41,751 bases of DNA from an uncultured Rhodospirillales bacterium (GCA_903927465.1 CAIYMY010000167.1:1-41751); one strand, 5' to 3'. Positions 19,146-28,276 are shown, counted from the first letter of the stretch. Translations and numbers: made by a program. The notes: generated by a model not told the origin, from the letters alone.

Positions 19146-20267
19146 TCAGCGACGGCGATGGCGGTTCAATTCCGCCTCCAACCCGCGGCTGTATTTGGAC
19201 ATGGCGTAGCAGAAAACGAGATAGATACTGCCGACAAAGACATAGACCTCAACGCCGAAGCCCTGCCAAGCGGGCTCCACAATCGCGGTCTTGCCGGCGG
19301 TCAGCAGGTCGAAAATGCCAATGATCAGCACCAACGACGTATCCTTGAAGAAACCGATGAAGGTATTGACCAAGGGCGGGATCACCATGCGCAAGGCCTG
19401 AGGCATGATGATCAGCCCGGTCTTTTGCCAAAAGGAAAGCCCCATCGCATCGGCCGCTTCATATTGGCCTTTTGGCAGGGATTGCAGCCCGCCGCGCACA
19501 ACCTCGGCCAGATAGGCACCAGCGAACAGAATGATGGCGATCTGCGCGCGGAGCAGCTTATCAATATTCATCCCCTCAGGCAGAAACAGGGGGAACATGA
19601 CGCTTGCCATGAACAGCAGGCTGATCAGCGGCACGCCGCGGATAAGCTCCACATAAAGCACGCAAAGCACCTTGATGGCGGGCAGCGAAGATCGCCGGCC
19701 AAGCGCCACCAGGATGGAAAGCGGAAAGGCAAAGGCCAGCCCGAAAGTCGCCAGGATCAGCGTGATGGGCAAGCCACCCCAGCGTTCCTGCTGCACATAG
19801 GAAAGCCCAAAGACGCCGCCCCACATCAGAATGCCAATGGCGGTCAGCATCCCAACCCAGATCAGCGCCAATTCCCAACGCCAAAAGCGCCGCATGGCGG
19901 AAATCACGTAAAGCGCCACGAACAGCACACAGGCCAAGGCCGGGCGCCAATGCTGTTCATAAGGATAGGTGCCAAACAGCATGAAGCGGTGTTTTTCGCC
20001 AATCACCGCCCAGCAGGCGCCAGAACCACGCAGGTCTCGGCAGGCTTGTGTCTGCGGTCCCTGTGCATTGGAAGGCACCGACCAGATCGCATTCACGAAG
20101 GCCCAATCAATGAAGGACAGGGCGAATTTGACCAGCAAATAACCAACCGCCAGCGTCACGGCCGTGGAAAGCCAGCCGGAGAACAGATTGGTCCTGGCCC
20201 AGGCAATCGGCCCCACCGCCGTGATCGGCGGCTTGCGCGGGCCGGATGGAATGGCTGTATCGCTCAT
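19146..20267 (-). CDS. aapM: Amino-acid ABC transporter permease (AapM type)
   Basis: An inner-membrane permease of 373 residues, much longer than GlnP-type permeases because of the long N-terminal part typical of AapM. The C-terminal half has the EAA loop ([20 protein letters not shown]), which contacts the ATPase. The ATG at 20267 is preferred over a start 16 codons upstream because AAGGGAG precedes it and the family starts near MSDTA. A stretch with two cysteines ([12 protein letters not shown]) faces the periplasm in AapM proteins. It is 11 bases downstream of aapQ. Confidence 0.92.
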   Translation of the reverse strand: MSDTAIPSGPRKPPITAVGPIAWARTNLFSGWLSTAVTLAVGYLLVKFALSFIDWAFVNAIWSVPSNAQGPQTQACRDLRGSGACWAVIGEKHRFMLFGTYPYEQHWRPALACVLFVALYVISAMRRFWRWELALIWVGMLTAIGILMWGGVFGLSYVQQERWGGLPITLILATFGLAFAFPLSILVALGRRSSLPAIKVLCVLYVELIRGVPLISLLFMASVMFPLFLPEGMNIDKLLRAQIAIILFAGAYLAEVVRGGLQSLPKGQYEAADAMGLSFWQKTGLIIMPQALRMVIPPLVNTFIGFFKDTSLVLIIGIFDLLTAGKTAIVEPAWQGFGVEVYVFVGSIYLVFCYAMSKYSRGLEAELNRHRRR

Positions 20268-20278
20268 GGCTGGCTCCC

Positions 20279-21481
20279 TTACCGTTCCACAAGCGCTATG
20301 CGCGCATTGTACCAATTCATGAAAAAGCTAATCGAAAGGCTGATGGTCAGATAGACCGCCATGATGATGGCAATGCCTTCAATCGCCTGCCCCGTTTGAT
20401 TGAGCGTGGTATTGGCGATGGACACAATATCCTGATAACCAATCGCGACTGCGAGCGAGGAATTCTTCGTCAGGTTCAGGTAATTCGACGTCATGGGCGG
20501 GATAATCACGCGCAAAGCCTGCGGCATGACAATCAGCCGCAGCACCGAGCCATGTTTCAACCCCAGCGCCTGCGCAGCCTCCCATTGCCCATGATTGACC
20601 GACATGACACCGGCGCGCACCACTTCCGCGATGAAGCCCGCCGTATAGGTGACAAGCCCGATCAGCAGCGCGAAATATTCGGGGCTGATATTTATGCCGC
20701 CGCGGAAATTGAAGCCGCGCAGCTCGGGGTATTCAATCCCCCACGGGGCACCCAGGCCCCACCAGACCGCAACGGGCAGCGCCAGCATCAAGCCAAGCGC
20801 GGTGGGCCAGACCTTGCGCGGCTGGCCATCTTCCATCTGCTTGGCACGCCCCATACGCGCATAAAGCCAGGTGACCACTATACCAAGCAGAAAAGCCACC
20901 AGCGCCGCCGTATGCGCGTTTTCCCAAATCAGCGCCGGTAGCTTCAAGCCGCGATTGGACAGCACCACGCCTTCCATGGGGCGCAGCGCCTGGCGCGGGC
21001 CGGGCAGGCCTTGCAGGATGGTGTACCAAAACAGCAATTGCAGCAGCAGCGGCAGATCGCGAATGATTTCGATATAGGTGCCGGCAATGCGCGACAGCAG
21101 GAAATTCTTGGACATCCGCGCAATGCCAATCGCAGTGCCGAGGATCGTTGCCAGCACCACGCCAACCACAGCTACCTTCAGCGTATTTAGAACGCCCACC
21201 ATCAGTGCGCGCAGATAGGTATCCGTGGGCTCATAGGAAATCAGGCTTTCGGCGATGGGCAGCCCCGCTTCGCGATCAAGGAAGCCAAAGCCGGTCGCAA
21301 TCCGCCGCACCGCCAGATTGTGCGAGGTATTGCTGTAGAGCCAATAGATCAGGCTACCAACGGCCGCGACGACCAGGATTTGCCATACAATGCCGCGTAC
21401 CCGTTCATCCGACCATGACAGCCGGAGCGGACGTTTGGGCGGGCGCCGCTTATAACGCGGATCGCTCGTCGTCTCAGACAT
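20279..21481 (-). CDS. aapQ: Amino-acid ABC transporter permease (AapQ type)
   Basis: The partner permease, 400 residues, with a basic N-terminus (YKRRPPKRPLRLSW), several membrane segments and the EAA loop EAAQALGLKHGSVLRLIVMP. The ATG at 21481 has AGGAGAG before it. In the reference Aap operon the periplasmic binding protein aapJ stands directly before aapQ. Here no binding-protein gene is present; the next gene upstream, a cyclodeaminase homologue, points the other way. The transporter therefore depends on a binding protein encoded elsewhere or has lost it. Confidence 0.92.
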   Translation of the reverse strand: MSETTSDPRYKRRPPKRPLRLSWSDERVRGIVWQILVVAAVGSLIYWLYSNTSHNLAVRRIATGFGFLDREAGLPIAESLISYEPTDTYLRALMVGVLNTLKVAVVGVVLATILGTAIGIARMSKNFLLSRIAGTYIEIIRDLPLLLQLLFWYTILQGLPGPRQALRPMEGVVLSNRGLKLPALIWENAHTAALVAFLLGIVVTWLYARMGRAKQMEDGQPRKVWPTALGLMLALPVAVWWGLGAPWGIEYPELRGFNFRGGINISPEYFALLIGLVTYTAGFIAEVVRAGVMSVNHGQWEAAQALGLKHGSVLRLIVMPQALRVIIPPMTSNYLNLTKNSSLAVAIGYQDIVSIANTTLNQTGQAIEGIAIIMAVYLTISLSISFFMNWYNARIALVER

Positions 21482-21787
21482 TATGAGCCTCTCCTGACCA
21501 TTGACCCGCCCCTCGGGGAGGGCTGGGGCAGCTGCGACATTAAGTTTGTCACTTCGCTAAGCACTGCGTTACCGGATAGCAGGCCATCCCTGCAAGCGCC
21601 GCACATCAGCCCGCCGGCACTGACCTGCGCTGCCATGGGAAGCCCGGCGGCTAATGGCTTGATCAAATGCGGTTCTCCGGTTGGGCGGGGGTAAAGCCGT
21701 GCTCAAGCTCAGCAATTCCTGCGCCAAAGCTTGTCCTTCCCCGCCCGGCAATGCCACATGCGCCAGCAGAATCGCGGAGGCAAAACC
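21482..21787. other. Divergent intergenic region, aapQ / cyclodeaminase homologue
   Basis: About 300 bases without a gene, which must carry the promoters for aapQ (left) and the cyclodeaminase homologue (right). A short GC palindrome, CCCCTCGGGG at 21509-21518, lies just before aapQ. I see no binding-protein gene or remnant here, and no clear promoter boxes. Confidence 0.6.
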
Positions 21788-22726
21788 ATGCGGCAGATGG
21801 ACAAAGCAGCAATCCGGGCGGCTCTGCCTTGGGATAGGCTGATCGAAGCCCTGGCCGAGATGTTCCGTGAAGGCTGCGAAGCACCACTTCGGCACCGCCA
21901 CGGCTGGCCGGATGGCGCGGGCGCGCAAAACACCCTGCTGCTGATGCCGGCCTGGCGCGCGGGCGGGCATTACGGCGTGAAGATTGTCCATGTCGCGCCG
22001 GGCAATGATGGGCGCGGCCTGCCTGCCGTCCATGCCAGCTATTTACTTTCAGATGCCACCACCGGCGCGCCACTTGCCATGCTGGATGGCGGCGAATTGA
22101 CGGATAGGCGCACGGCAGCGGCCAGCTTGCTCGCCGCGCGCTATTTGGCCCGGCCAGAGAGTTCGCGCCTACTGCTGCTGGGCAGCGGCAAGGTCGCCCA
22201 TGCCCTGGCAGAGGCTTATGCTGCCTGTTTTCCGATCAAAGATATCGCGATCTGGTCGCGCAAGGGTGAGAATGCGGCGCGTTTGGCCACGCAGCTTGCC
22301 ACCCATGGCCTGCCGGCACGGGCGGTGGCCCAGCCTGATTTCGCCGCCGCCGATATCATCAGCGCTGCCACCTTGGCGACCGATGCGCTCATCCCCGGCG
22401 CGGCGCTACAGCCGGGGGTGCATCTTGATCTGGTTGGCGCCTATCGGCCCGATATGCGCGAAGCGGATGCGCTGGCGCTGAAGCGGGCGCTTCTGGTGGT
22501 GGATACCCGCGCCGGGGGGTTGGCTGAAGCCGGCGATGTGGTTCAGGCCATTGCGGAGGGCGCGATTACGGAGGGCCACGTGGTGGCAGATTTGGCGGAG
22601 CTTTGCCGCGGCACCCATCCCGGGCGGCAAAGCGCCGATCAGATCACCGCCTTCAAATCCGTGGGCTGGGCCGGGGAGGATTTGGCGGCGGCGGTGCTGG
22701 CTTATGGGGCGGGGAGCATTTTCTAG
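21788..22726 (+). CDS. Ornithine cyclodeaminase/mu-crystallin family protein
   Basis: A 312-residue member of the family that includes ornithine cyclodeaminase, alanine dehydrogenase of archaea and ketimine reductases such as mu-crystallin. Key marks are LDGGELTDRRTAAASLLAARYLA-type central sequence (residues around 100-125), the NAD-binding LGSGKVA, and the C-terminal SADQITAFKSVG. The ATG at 21788 follows GGAGG at 21776-21780; the frame is open 19 codons further up. The precise reaction is not certain; imino-acid reduction or amino-acid cyclodeamination is likely. It is divergent from the Aap amino-acid importer, so processing of an imported amino acid is a reasonable inference. Its stop codon lies inside a composite palindrome. 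Confidence 0.88.
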   Translation: MRQMDKAAIRAALPWDRLIEALAEMFREGCEAPLRHRHGWPDGAGAQNTLLLMPAWRAGGHYGVKIVHVAPGNDGRGLPAVHASYLLSDATTGAPLAMLDGGELTDRRTAAASLLAARYLARPESSRLLLLGSGKVAHALAEAYAACFPIKDIAIWSRKGENAARLATQLATHGLPARAVAQPDFAAADIISAATLATDALIPGAALQPGVHLDLVGAYRPDMREADALALKRALLVVDTRAGGLAEAGDVVQAIAEGAITEGHVVADLAELCRGTHPGRQSADQITAFKSVGWAGEDLAAAVLAYGAGSIF

Positions 22727-22766
22727 CCAAGCGGCTTTGCTTGGCGGCTATCAAAATGCGACCAAA
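22716..22766. repeat. Composite palindrome, copy 2
   Basis: Outer arms GCATTTT (22716-22722) and AAAATGC (22753-22759) enclose GCCAAGC (22726-22732) and GCTTGGC (22739-22745). It aligns along its length with the copy at 10002-10054, including the right flank GCGACCAAA. The left arm contains the stop codon of the cyclodeaminase homologue. It also lies between convergent genes. Confidence 0.75.
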
Positions 22767-22932
22767 ATCACCAAGCGCGTTTCACCCTGGGGTAAGGGCC
22801 GGCCCCATTCCAGGGTACAATCTAGGCCAGATTTCATCCGGCGTTGGCAGCGATGAATGGCACTGATCAGCCTTAAAATCCTGCCGTAAAGCAGTGGGGC
22901 TGGAGGATTATTATCCGCCAGCCCATGCTGTC

Positions 22933-24333
22933 TCAGATGATAATGAAATCCTCCGCAGTGAGAGTGCCTGTTAGGCCACTCAGTGTTGCAAATTGGATAG
23001 CCAAGCCTGCACCCGAACCATCCGCATCATACAGCAAGGCGCCTGTTGACGCATTGAAGATAATACGATCATCAGCCTCCGTCGCGCTGGCACCGGTAGC
23101 GAAGGCACCTGCGGGTAAAGCGCCGATGCTTAATGCCCTGAAGATAGTACTATCCAGCAAAATCGTATCATCCGTGACGCTATAGTCCAGGATCTTATCG
23201 GGCCAGACGGGTTCGCGAAGGCTATCGAAGACGAATTGATCCTCGCCCGAGCCACCAGAAAGGACGTCTTTATGATAGCCACCAATCAGGGTGTCGTTAC
23301 CATCGCCACCGGTCAGGGTATCAAAGCCGTCATGACCTTGCAGGAGGTCATCGCCCGCATCACCGGTAAGGTTGTCATTGCCCGTATCACCGATCAGGGT
23401 GTCATTGCCCGCACCACCAGTAACGGTGTTCTTACCAGCGCCACCGTTCAGGAAGTCGTCGCCCGCACCGCCCGACAGGGTATCATCGCCAAATTCGCCG
23501 GAAAGAGTGTCATCGCCCGCCCCGCCGGTGAGGCTGTCATTCCCGATGCCGCCATATAGGCGCTGATGGTCGCCCCCGCCCGCGACCAGCGTGTCATTGC
23601 CGGCTTGGCCACCAAGGCCCTGCCTATCGCCGTTCCCGCCCTGCAGGCTATCGTCACCGGCGGCGCCAAAGAGGAGCTGACCGTCGCCCCTGCCAGCGAC
23701 CAGCGTGTCATTCCCGTCATCGCCATGAAGGCTCTGCCCATCGCCGTTCCCGCCCAGCACGCTATCGTCACCGGGGCCGCCACAGAGGAGCTGATTGAAG
23801 CCCCTGCCCCCGACCAGCGTGTCGTTCCCATCACCGCCAAAGAGGCGCTGTGCTTCGCCGTTCCCGCCCTGCAGGCTATTGGCACCGTCGCCGCCATCGA
23901 GACGCTGATTGTTGCCCCTGCCCCCGACCAGCGTGTCGTTCCCGGCATTGCCATAGAGCTGCTGAAAATCTCCGTCCCCGCCCTTCAGGCTATCGGCACC
24001 GTCGCCGCCCTCGAGACGCTGACGTTGGCCCCCGCCCCCGACCAGCGTGTCATTCCCGATATCGCCATAAAGGCTCTGATAGCCGCCGCTCCCGCCCTGC
24101 AGACTATCGGCACCGCAGTTGCCATGGAGGATCTGATATCTGCCCCCGCCCCCGACCAGCGTGTCATTCCCGGCTAAGCCATAAAGACCCTGATTATCGT
24201 CGTTCCCGCCCTGCAGGAAATCGTCAACGCCGAAAAAAAGGAGGTGAAAGTTGTTGTAGTCTCCGACCAGGTTGTTTCCGCATCCGTAGTTGTAGCTTCC
24301 GTACAGGTTGTTATCGCCATTTCTGCCAGACAT
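22933..24333 (-). CDS. RTX-type calcium-binding repeat protein with 19-residue units
   Basis: A 466-residue glycine- and aspartate-rich protein with no N-terminal signal, as expected for type I secretion. Residues 1-35 are Asn/Tyr/Gly-rich; 36-263 are about 13 units of exactly 19 residues, pattern GNDTLVGGGGxxQxLxG plus two; 264-363 are 10-11 classical nonapeptides GGxGxDxLx; the last 100 residues are the C-terminal domain seen in many secreted RTX proteins (GALLYDADGSG, ending EDFIII), the likely secretion signal. The ATG at 24333 is preferred; a TTG at 24414 would add 27 residues, and the ribosome site is weak at both. No type I secretion genes are near. The function is not known: a surface or matrix protein is likelier than a toxin, as no enzyme domain is present. 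Confidence 0.85.
   Translation of the reverse strand: MSGRNGDNNLYGSYNYGCGNNLVGDYNNFHLLFFGVDDFLQGGNDDNQGLYGLAGNDTLVGGGGRYQILHGNCGADSLQGGSGGYQSLYGDIGNDTLVGGGGQRQRLEGGDGADSLKGGDGDFQQLYGNAGNDTLVGGRGNNQRLDGGDGANSLQGGNGEAQRLFGGDGNDTLVGGRGFNQLLCGGPGDDSVLGGNGDGQSLHGDDGNDTLVAGRGDGQLLFGAAGDDSLQGGNGDRQGLGGQAGNDTLVAGGGDHQRLYGGIGNDSLTGGAGDDTLSGEFGDDTLSGGAGDDFLNGGAGKNTVTGGAGNDTLIGDTGNDNLTGDAGDDLLQGHDGFDTLTGGDGNDTLIGGYHKDVLSGGSGEDQFVFDSLREPVWPDKILDYSVTDDTILLDSTIFRALSIGALPAGAFATGASATEADDRIIFNASTGALLYDADGSGAGLAIQFATLSGLTGTLTAEDFIII
23245..23544 (-). repeat. Classical RTX nonapeptide array
   Basis: Codes for 10-11 repeats with a strict nine-residue period starting at residue 264 (273, 282, 291 and so on), pattern GDDTLSGGA. 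These fold into a calcium-bound parallel beta-roll in known RTX proteins. Confidence 0.85.
23545..24228 (-). repeat. 19-residue (57-bp) tandem repeat array
   Basis: Unit starts fall at residues 36, 55, 74, 93, 112, 131, 150, 169, 188, 207, 226 and 245, all exactly 19 apart, with the next, at 264, opening the nonapeptides. Units alternate GNDTLVGG and GADSLQGG types, giving a 38-residue (114-bp) double unit. The second half of each carries a conserved Gln in xxQxLxG. Confidence 0.85.
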
Positions 24334-24950
24334 GAGCGGACCTACTTTCAGGATATGCGACGTTTGCGGAAAAGGCACGGCATCTGCGGCGCAATCACAA
24401 AACAAAGAACTCAAGCCCAGCTGATAGCCCGCACCTCAAGGCCATTTCCTGACCTGCCTTCGTACGGGTTTGTCTAAGTTTTGTTTGTTGCGTAATTGAC
24501 TCTTTATTTAGACGAATCATCCAAATATTTAGACGGTCCGTCGAGCGAAACCATCAAATATTAATCGATATTAGTCAAGGGGATTAAAATTACTTTTTTC
24601 TTAATGGACCAAGGGTCATGTTGCCTTGGCAAAACCCCAAGCTACAAAAACAACTCATTGGGGCCGCTGTTCGGGCCTGCCGCAGTACTCCCGGTGATTT
24701 GTGGGCGGCACCGCCTCCTGCCTAAACGCGTATGCGTCGAAGCCGGGCAGGGCATGGTTGTTCATCAAGCACTTAGCTTAGATGGGCAGGGCCTGGCCCA
24801 GGTGTCGCGGGAATGGCAGTCCATGGGGGAGGGGGTGTCGCAGCGTCATCAAACCCGCTGCCCCACGGTCCGCGCCCGGTTCAGTCGGTGGCCTCTGTCA
24901 GGTGATCATCGCATCAGGACAGATCAGTTTTTCTGTTGGTCGGATGGCCC
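24334..24950. other. Long non-coding stretch upstream of the RTX gene
   Basis: About 617 bases lie between the RTX start and the mutL stop. The part nearest the RTX gene (about 24470-24605) is strongly AT-rich in an otherwise GC-rich window and holds repeated sites described separately. The remainder, 24606-24950, has a weak CCAAGG/CCTTGG inverted pair near 24609-24627 and nothing I can name. I see no tRNA or recognisable gene on either strand. Confidence 0.6.
24472..24578 (-). promoter_or_regulatory. AT-rich candidate control region for the RTX gene
   Basis: ATTTAGACG occurs at 24506-24514 and again at 24527-24535, 21 bases (two helical turns) apart; its core GTCTAA also occurs reversed at 24472-24477. 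The second copy runs into a perfect palindrome GACGGTCCGTC at 24532-24542. AATAT and ATATT arms flank six bases at 24557-24572. On the minus strand TTGACT (24573-24578) could be a -35 box, but no good -10 box stands at the right distance. Regulator binding is inferred from the spacing only. Confidence 0.4.
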
Positions 24951-26723
24951 CTACCGCCGCCCAAACATCCGCTCCAACGCCGCCGCATCCAGCTTCAGCA
25001 CCGTGGGCCTGCCATGGCTACACGTCGCGGCGCGGGGTGTGGCTTCCATCTGGCGCAGCAGCGCATCCATCTCGGCAGCATTCATCCGCCGCCCGGCGCG
25101 AATGCTGCCATGGCAGGCGAGTCTCGCAATCGCCGCATCCAGCTTACGCTCCAAGGCCGTGCTTTCCGCATCCACCGCCAATTCTTCCGCCATATCGCGG
25201 AGCAGCGGCGCGGGATCGGCGGCGCCGAGCAAGGCCGGCAGGCTCCGCACCAATACCGCGCCAGCGCCGAAGCCTTCAATTTCCAGCCCCAACCGGGCGA
25301 GTGCTTCTGCCGCGCCAAGCAAACGCGCCGCATCGGCGTTTGGCATATCCACCACCGCCGGCACCAACAAAGGCTGGGCGCGCACACCGCCATCAAGCAA
25401 CTGCGCGCTGAGTGCCTCATGCGTCAGGCGTTCATGCGCGGCGTGTTGATCCACCAATACCAGCGAACCATCAGCGGCTTCGGCGATGATGAAGGTGTCC
25501 AAAATCTGCGCCACGGCGCGGCCCAAGGGGTGCGCGGCATCCACCGGCTCGGGTGCAGGCGGCGGCAGGCTGGGCGGGCGGAACCCCAAGGGCAAGCGCG
25601 GCTGCGGCAGCCCTGCCGGGCGCGGCATCGATTGGGGCAAAACGGGCAGGGCTTCGCTGAAGCCCGCCACCGGCGTGGCGCCGGCCAGGGAAGGCACCGC
25701 CACCACCGTCCCCGCACCAATCGCGAGTGATTTGCGGAGCGTGGAGATCAAGGCACCCCGCACAGCCTCCCCATCACGGAAGCGGAGTTCGGTCTTCATC
25801 GGATGCACATTCACATCCACGGACTCCGGCGGCACTTGCAGGAACAGCGCTGCCACGGGGTGGCGGCCCTGCGGGATCACATCACGGTAAGCCACGCGCA
25901 AAGCCACGCGCAGCAAAGGGTCGCGCACCGGGCGGCGGTTTACCACCAAATGCTGGCCAAGCGTGGTCGGGCGGTGATGGGAAGGCAGCGCCGCGAGCCC
26001 GCTGATATCGAGCGTTTCGGAAACCGCTTCCACCGGCACCGCAGCGGCAGCGAACGCCGCGCCCAGCACTTGCCTTATGCGCCCTTCCTGATCGGCGGCG
26101 GGCAGGGAAAGCACTTCCCGCCCATCGCTTTCCACACGAAACGCCACCTCCGGCCAGGCGAGCGCCAGGCGGCGCACCGCTTCCACCGCATGTTCGGCTT
26201 CCGTGCGCGGATGCTTTAGGAATTTCCGCCGCGCCGGGGTGGCGAAGAACAAATCCCGCACCTCAACCCGCGTGCCGGGGGCGCCAGAGGCGGGGGCGAC
26301 ATCGCTCTTCAGCCCGCCCTCCACATTGATCCGATGCGCCGCGCCGTCGCGCGGGCAAGACGTAATGGAAAGCCGCGCCACCGCGCCGATGGAAGGCAAG
26401 GCCTCACCCCGGAAGCCAAGTGTGGCGATGCGGAACAGCGTGGCTTCTTCCGGCAATTTGGACGTGGCGTGGCGTTCCACGGCGAGCGCCAGATCATCCG
26501 GCCCCATGCCGATGCCGTCATCTTCCACCAGAATACGGTCCATCCCCCCGCCTTCCAGCGTGACGGCGATGCGAAGCGCCCCGGCATCTAGCGCATTTTC
26601 GACGATTTCCTTGAGCGCGGCAGCCGGGCGTTCCACCACCTCACCAGCCGCGATGCGGTTCGCGGTGGTTTCCGACAGCAGGCGGATGGCCGGGCGCGGG
26701 GCCATGATGGGGGCAGCGGACAT
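24951..26723 (-). CDS. mutL: DNA mismatch repair protein MutL, endonuclease type
   Basis: MutL links mismatch recognition by MutS to strand removal. The 590-residue protein has the GHKL ATPase marks NRIAAGEVV (22-30), ENALDAGA, DDGIGM (69-73 region) and TLGFRGEAL (101-109). A proline-rich linker (about 360-395) leads to the C-terminal domain, which has the metal-dependent nuclease motif DQHAAHERLTHE at 425-436 and CSHGRP at 568-573. It is therefore the nicking type found in organisms lacking MutH. The start at 26723 gives MSAAPIM; an ATG at 26705 is possible. It is divergent from the CoA-transferase genes. Confidence 0.96.
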   Translation of the reverse strand: MSAAPIMAPRPAIRLLSETTANRIAAGEVVERPAAALKEIVENALDAGALRIAVTLEGGGMDRILVEDDGIGMGPDDLALAVERHATSKLPEEATLFRIATLGFRGEALPSIGAVARLSITSCPRDGAAHRINVEGGLKSDVAPASGAPGTRVEVRDLFFATPARRKFLKHPRTEAEHAVEAVRRLALAWPEVAFRVESDGREVLSLPAADQEGRIRQVLGAAFAAAAVPVEAVSETLDISGLAALPSHHRPTTLGQHLVVNRRPVRDPLLRVALRVAYRDVIPQGRHPVAALFLQVPPESVDVNVHPMKTELRFRDGEAVRGALISTLRKSLAIGAGTVVAVPSLAGATPVAGFSEALPVLPQSMPRPAGLPQPRLPLGFRPPSLPPPAPEPVDAAHPLGRAVAQILDTFIIAEAADGSLVLVDQHAAHERLTHEALSAQLLDGGVRAQPLLVPAVVDMPNADAARLLGAAEALARLGLEIEGFGAGAVLVRSLPALLGAADPAPLLRDMAEELAVDAESTALERKLDAAIARLACHGSIRAGRRMNAAEMDALLRQMEATPRAATCSHGRPTVLKLDAAALERMFGRR

Positions 26724-26828
26724 GCGCCCTTATAGCATGGCGCGCGATTCGCCGCGCCAAGCCCTTCCCGCAACGCACAACAGCGGCTAGTGATCGATGC
26801 GAAACGGCAAGGCATGAGGGCTGACCCC

Positions 26829-27566
26829 ATGAAGAAAATCTATCCGGATGCCAAGGCGGCGCTTTCCGGCCTTTTGCGCGATGGCATGGTGATCCATTCC
26901 GGCGGCTTCGGGCTTTCGGGCATCCCCACCCTGTTGATCGAAGCCATCCGCGATTCCGGCGTGAAGGACCTCACCGTGGTGTCCAACAATGCCGGGGTGG
27001 ATGATGCCGGTTTGGGCCTGCTGCTGAAGACCCGCCAGATCCGCAAAATGATCTCAAGCTATGTCGGCGAAAACGCCGAATTCGCCCGGCAATACCTGGC
27101 CGGTGAGCTTGAAATTGAATTCAACCCGCAAGGCACCTTGGCCGAGCGTATTCGCGCCGGCGGCGCTGGCATTCCCGCCTTTTTCACCAAAACCGGCGTT
27201 GGCACGGAAGTCGCCAAGGGCAAGGAAACCCGCGAATTTGATGGCGAGACCTTTGTGATGGAACGCGGCATTGTGGCCGACCTTGCCATCATCCACGCCT
27301 ATAAGGCCGACCACGAAGGCAATCTGGTCTATCGAAAAACCGCGCGGAACTTCAACCCCATGATGGCAACGGCAGCGCGCGTCACGGTGGCCCAGGTGGA
27401 ACATTTGGTCCGCCCCGGAGAGATTGACGCGGACCACATCCACACGCCGGGCATTTTCGTCAAACGCATGATCACCTGCCCGCCTGGATACGAAAAGCGC
27501 ATTGAACAGCGCACTGTCCGCAAGCACGCGCCCGCCGCCGCGGCCGGCGCTGAGTCCCAGGGATAA
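26829..27566 (+). CDS. scoA: 3-oxoacid CoA-transferase, subunit A
   Basis: Alpha subunit (245 residues) of a family I CoA-transferase, which moves CoA from succinyl-CoA to a 3-oxoacid such as acetoacetate. The glycine-rich CoA-binding motif GGFGLSGIP is at 25-33 and the family start [12 protein letters not shown] supports the ATG at 26829; ATG at 26814 and a GTG at 26790 are in frame. Subunit B follows after 11 bases with a strong ribosome site, so the pair is an operon. The substrate (acetoacetate or a 3-oxoadipate-type acid) is not certain, but the ScoA/ScoB form with separate subunits matches best. Confidence 0.92.
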   Translation: MKKIYPDAKAALSGLLRDGMVIHSGGFGLSGIPTLLIEAIRDSGVKDLTVVSNNAGVDDAGLGLLLKTRQIRKMISSYVGENAEFARQYLAGELEIEFNPQGTLAERIRAGGAGIPAFFTKTGVGTEVAKGKETREFDGETFVMERGIVADLAIIHAYKADHEGNLVYRKTARNFNPMMATAARVTVAQVEHLVRPGEIDADHIHTPGIFVKRMITCPPGYEKRIEQRTVRKHAPAAAAGAESQG

Positions 27567-27577
27567 GGAGAAAAACC

Positions 27578-28225
27578 ATGGCCTGGAACCGCGATGAAAT
27601 GGCCGCCCGTGCGGCGCGCGAATTGGAAGATGGTTTTTACGTGAACCTTGGCATCGGCATCCCGACACTGGTCGCCAATCACGTGCCCGCTGGCTTCAAT
27701 GTGCAGCTGCAAAGCGAAAACGGCATGCTGGGCCTTGGCCCGTTCCCTTATGAAGGCGAAGAAGATGCCGATCTGATCAATGCCGGCAAGCAGACCATCA
27801 CTCAGTTGCCGACCAGTTCCTTCTTCGATTCCGCGCAATCCTTCGGGATGATCCGCGGCGGGCATATTGACCTTTCCATCCTGGGCGCCTTGCAGGTGGC
27901 GGAAAATGGCGACCTGGCCAATTGGATGATCCCGGGCAAGATGGTGAAGGGCATGGGCGGCGCGATGGATTTGGTCGCGGGCGTCAAGCGCGTGATCGTG
28001 CTGATGGAACATACCGCCGGCGGCAAGCCCAAGCTGCTGAAGCAATGCGGCCTGCCGCTGACGGGCAGCCGCGTGGTGGATATGGTAATCAGCGATCTTG
28101 GCGTGTTTGAAATCGCCCGGCGCGGCCCGCCCGTAATGAAGCTGATCGAACTCGCCCCCGGCGTGACCGAGGCCGAAATGCGCGAAAAGACCGAAGCGGA
28201 TTACACGGTGGCGCTCTCAAAATAG
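27578..28225 (+). CDS. scoB: 3-oxoacid CoA-transferase, subunit B
   Basis: Beta subunit, 215 residues, carrying the catalytic glutamate that forms the CoA thioester: Glu47 in [18 protein letters not shown] near 24-34 and [12 protein letters not shown] are family marks. ATG at 27578 follows AAGGAGA. Together with subunit A it would let the cell use ketone bodies or finish breakdown of 3-oxoacids, in line with the other acyl-CoA genes here. Confidence 0.94.
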   Translation: MAWNRDEMAARAARELEDGFYVNLGIGIPTLVANHVPAGFNVQLQSENGMLGLGPFPYEGEEDADLINAGKQTITQLPTSSFFDSAQSFGMIRGGHIDLSILGALQVAENGDLANWMIPGKMVKGMGGAMDLVAGVKRVIVLMEHTAGGKPKLLKQCGLPLTGSRVVDMVISDLGVFEIARRGPPVMKLIELAPGVTEAEMREKTEADYTVALSK

Positions 28226-28276
28226 CGCTCTCGCCCCCGTTTTGCCGCCAAAATCATGCCCGCGCCGGGATCGCGC

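Noticed and set aside
19158-20354. 398-residue open frame opposite aapM
   Set aside because: Antisense shadow rich in His, Gln and Arg; the minus frame has EAA-loop permease features.
23566-24177. Long open frame on the plus strand opposite the RTX repeats, coding a repetitive Ala/Pro/Val protein
   Set aside because: It is the antisense reading of the 57-bp repeat. Its periodicity simply mirrors the RTX units, it has no ribosome site, and the minus frame gives a recognisable RTX protein with a proper C-terminal domain.
24604-25449. Plus-strand open frame running from the AT-rich gap into mutL
   Set aside because: Its second half is antisense to mutL, and the first 115 residues show no family motif or ribosome site.
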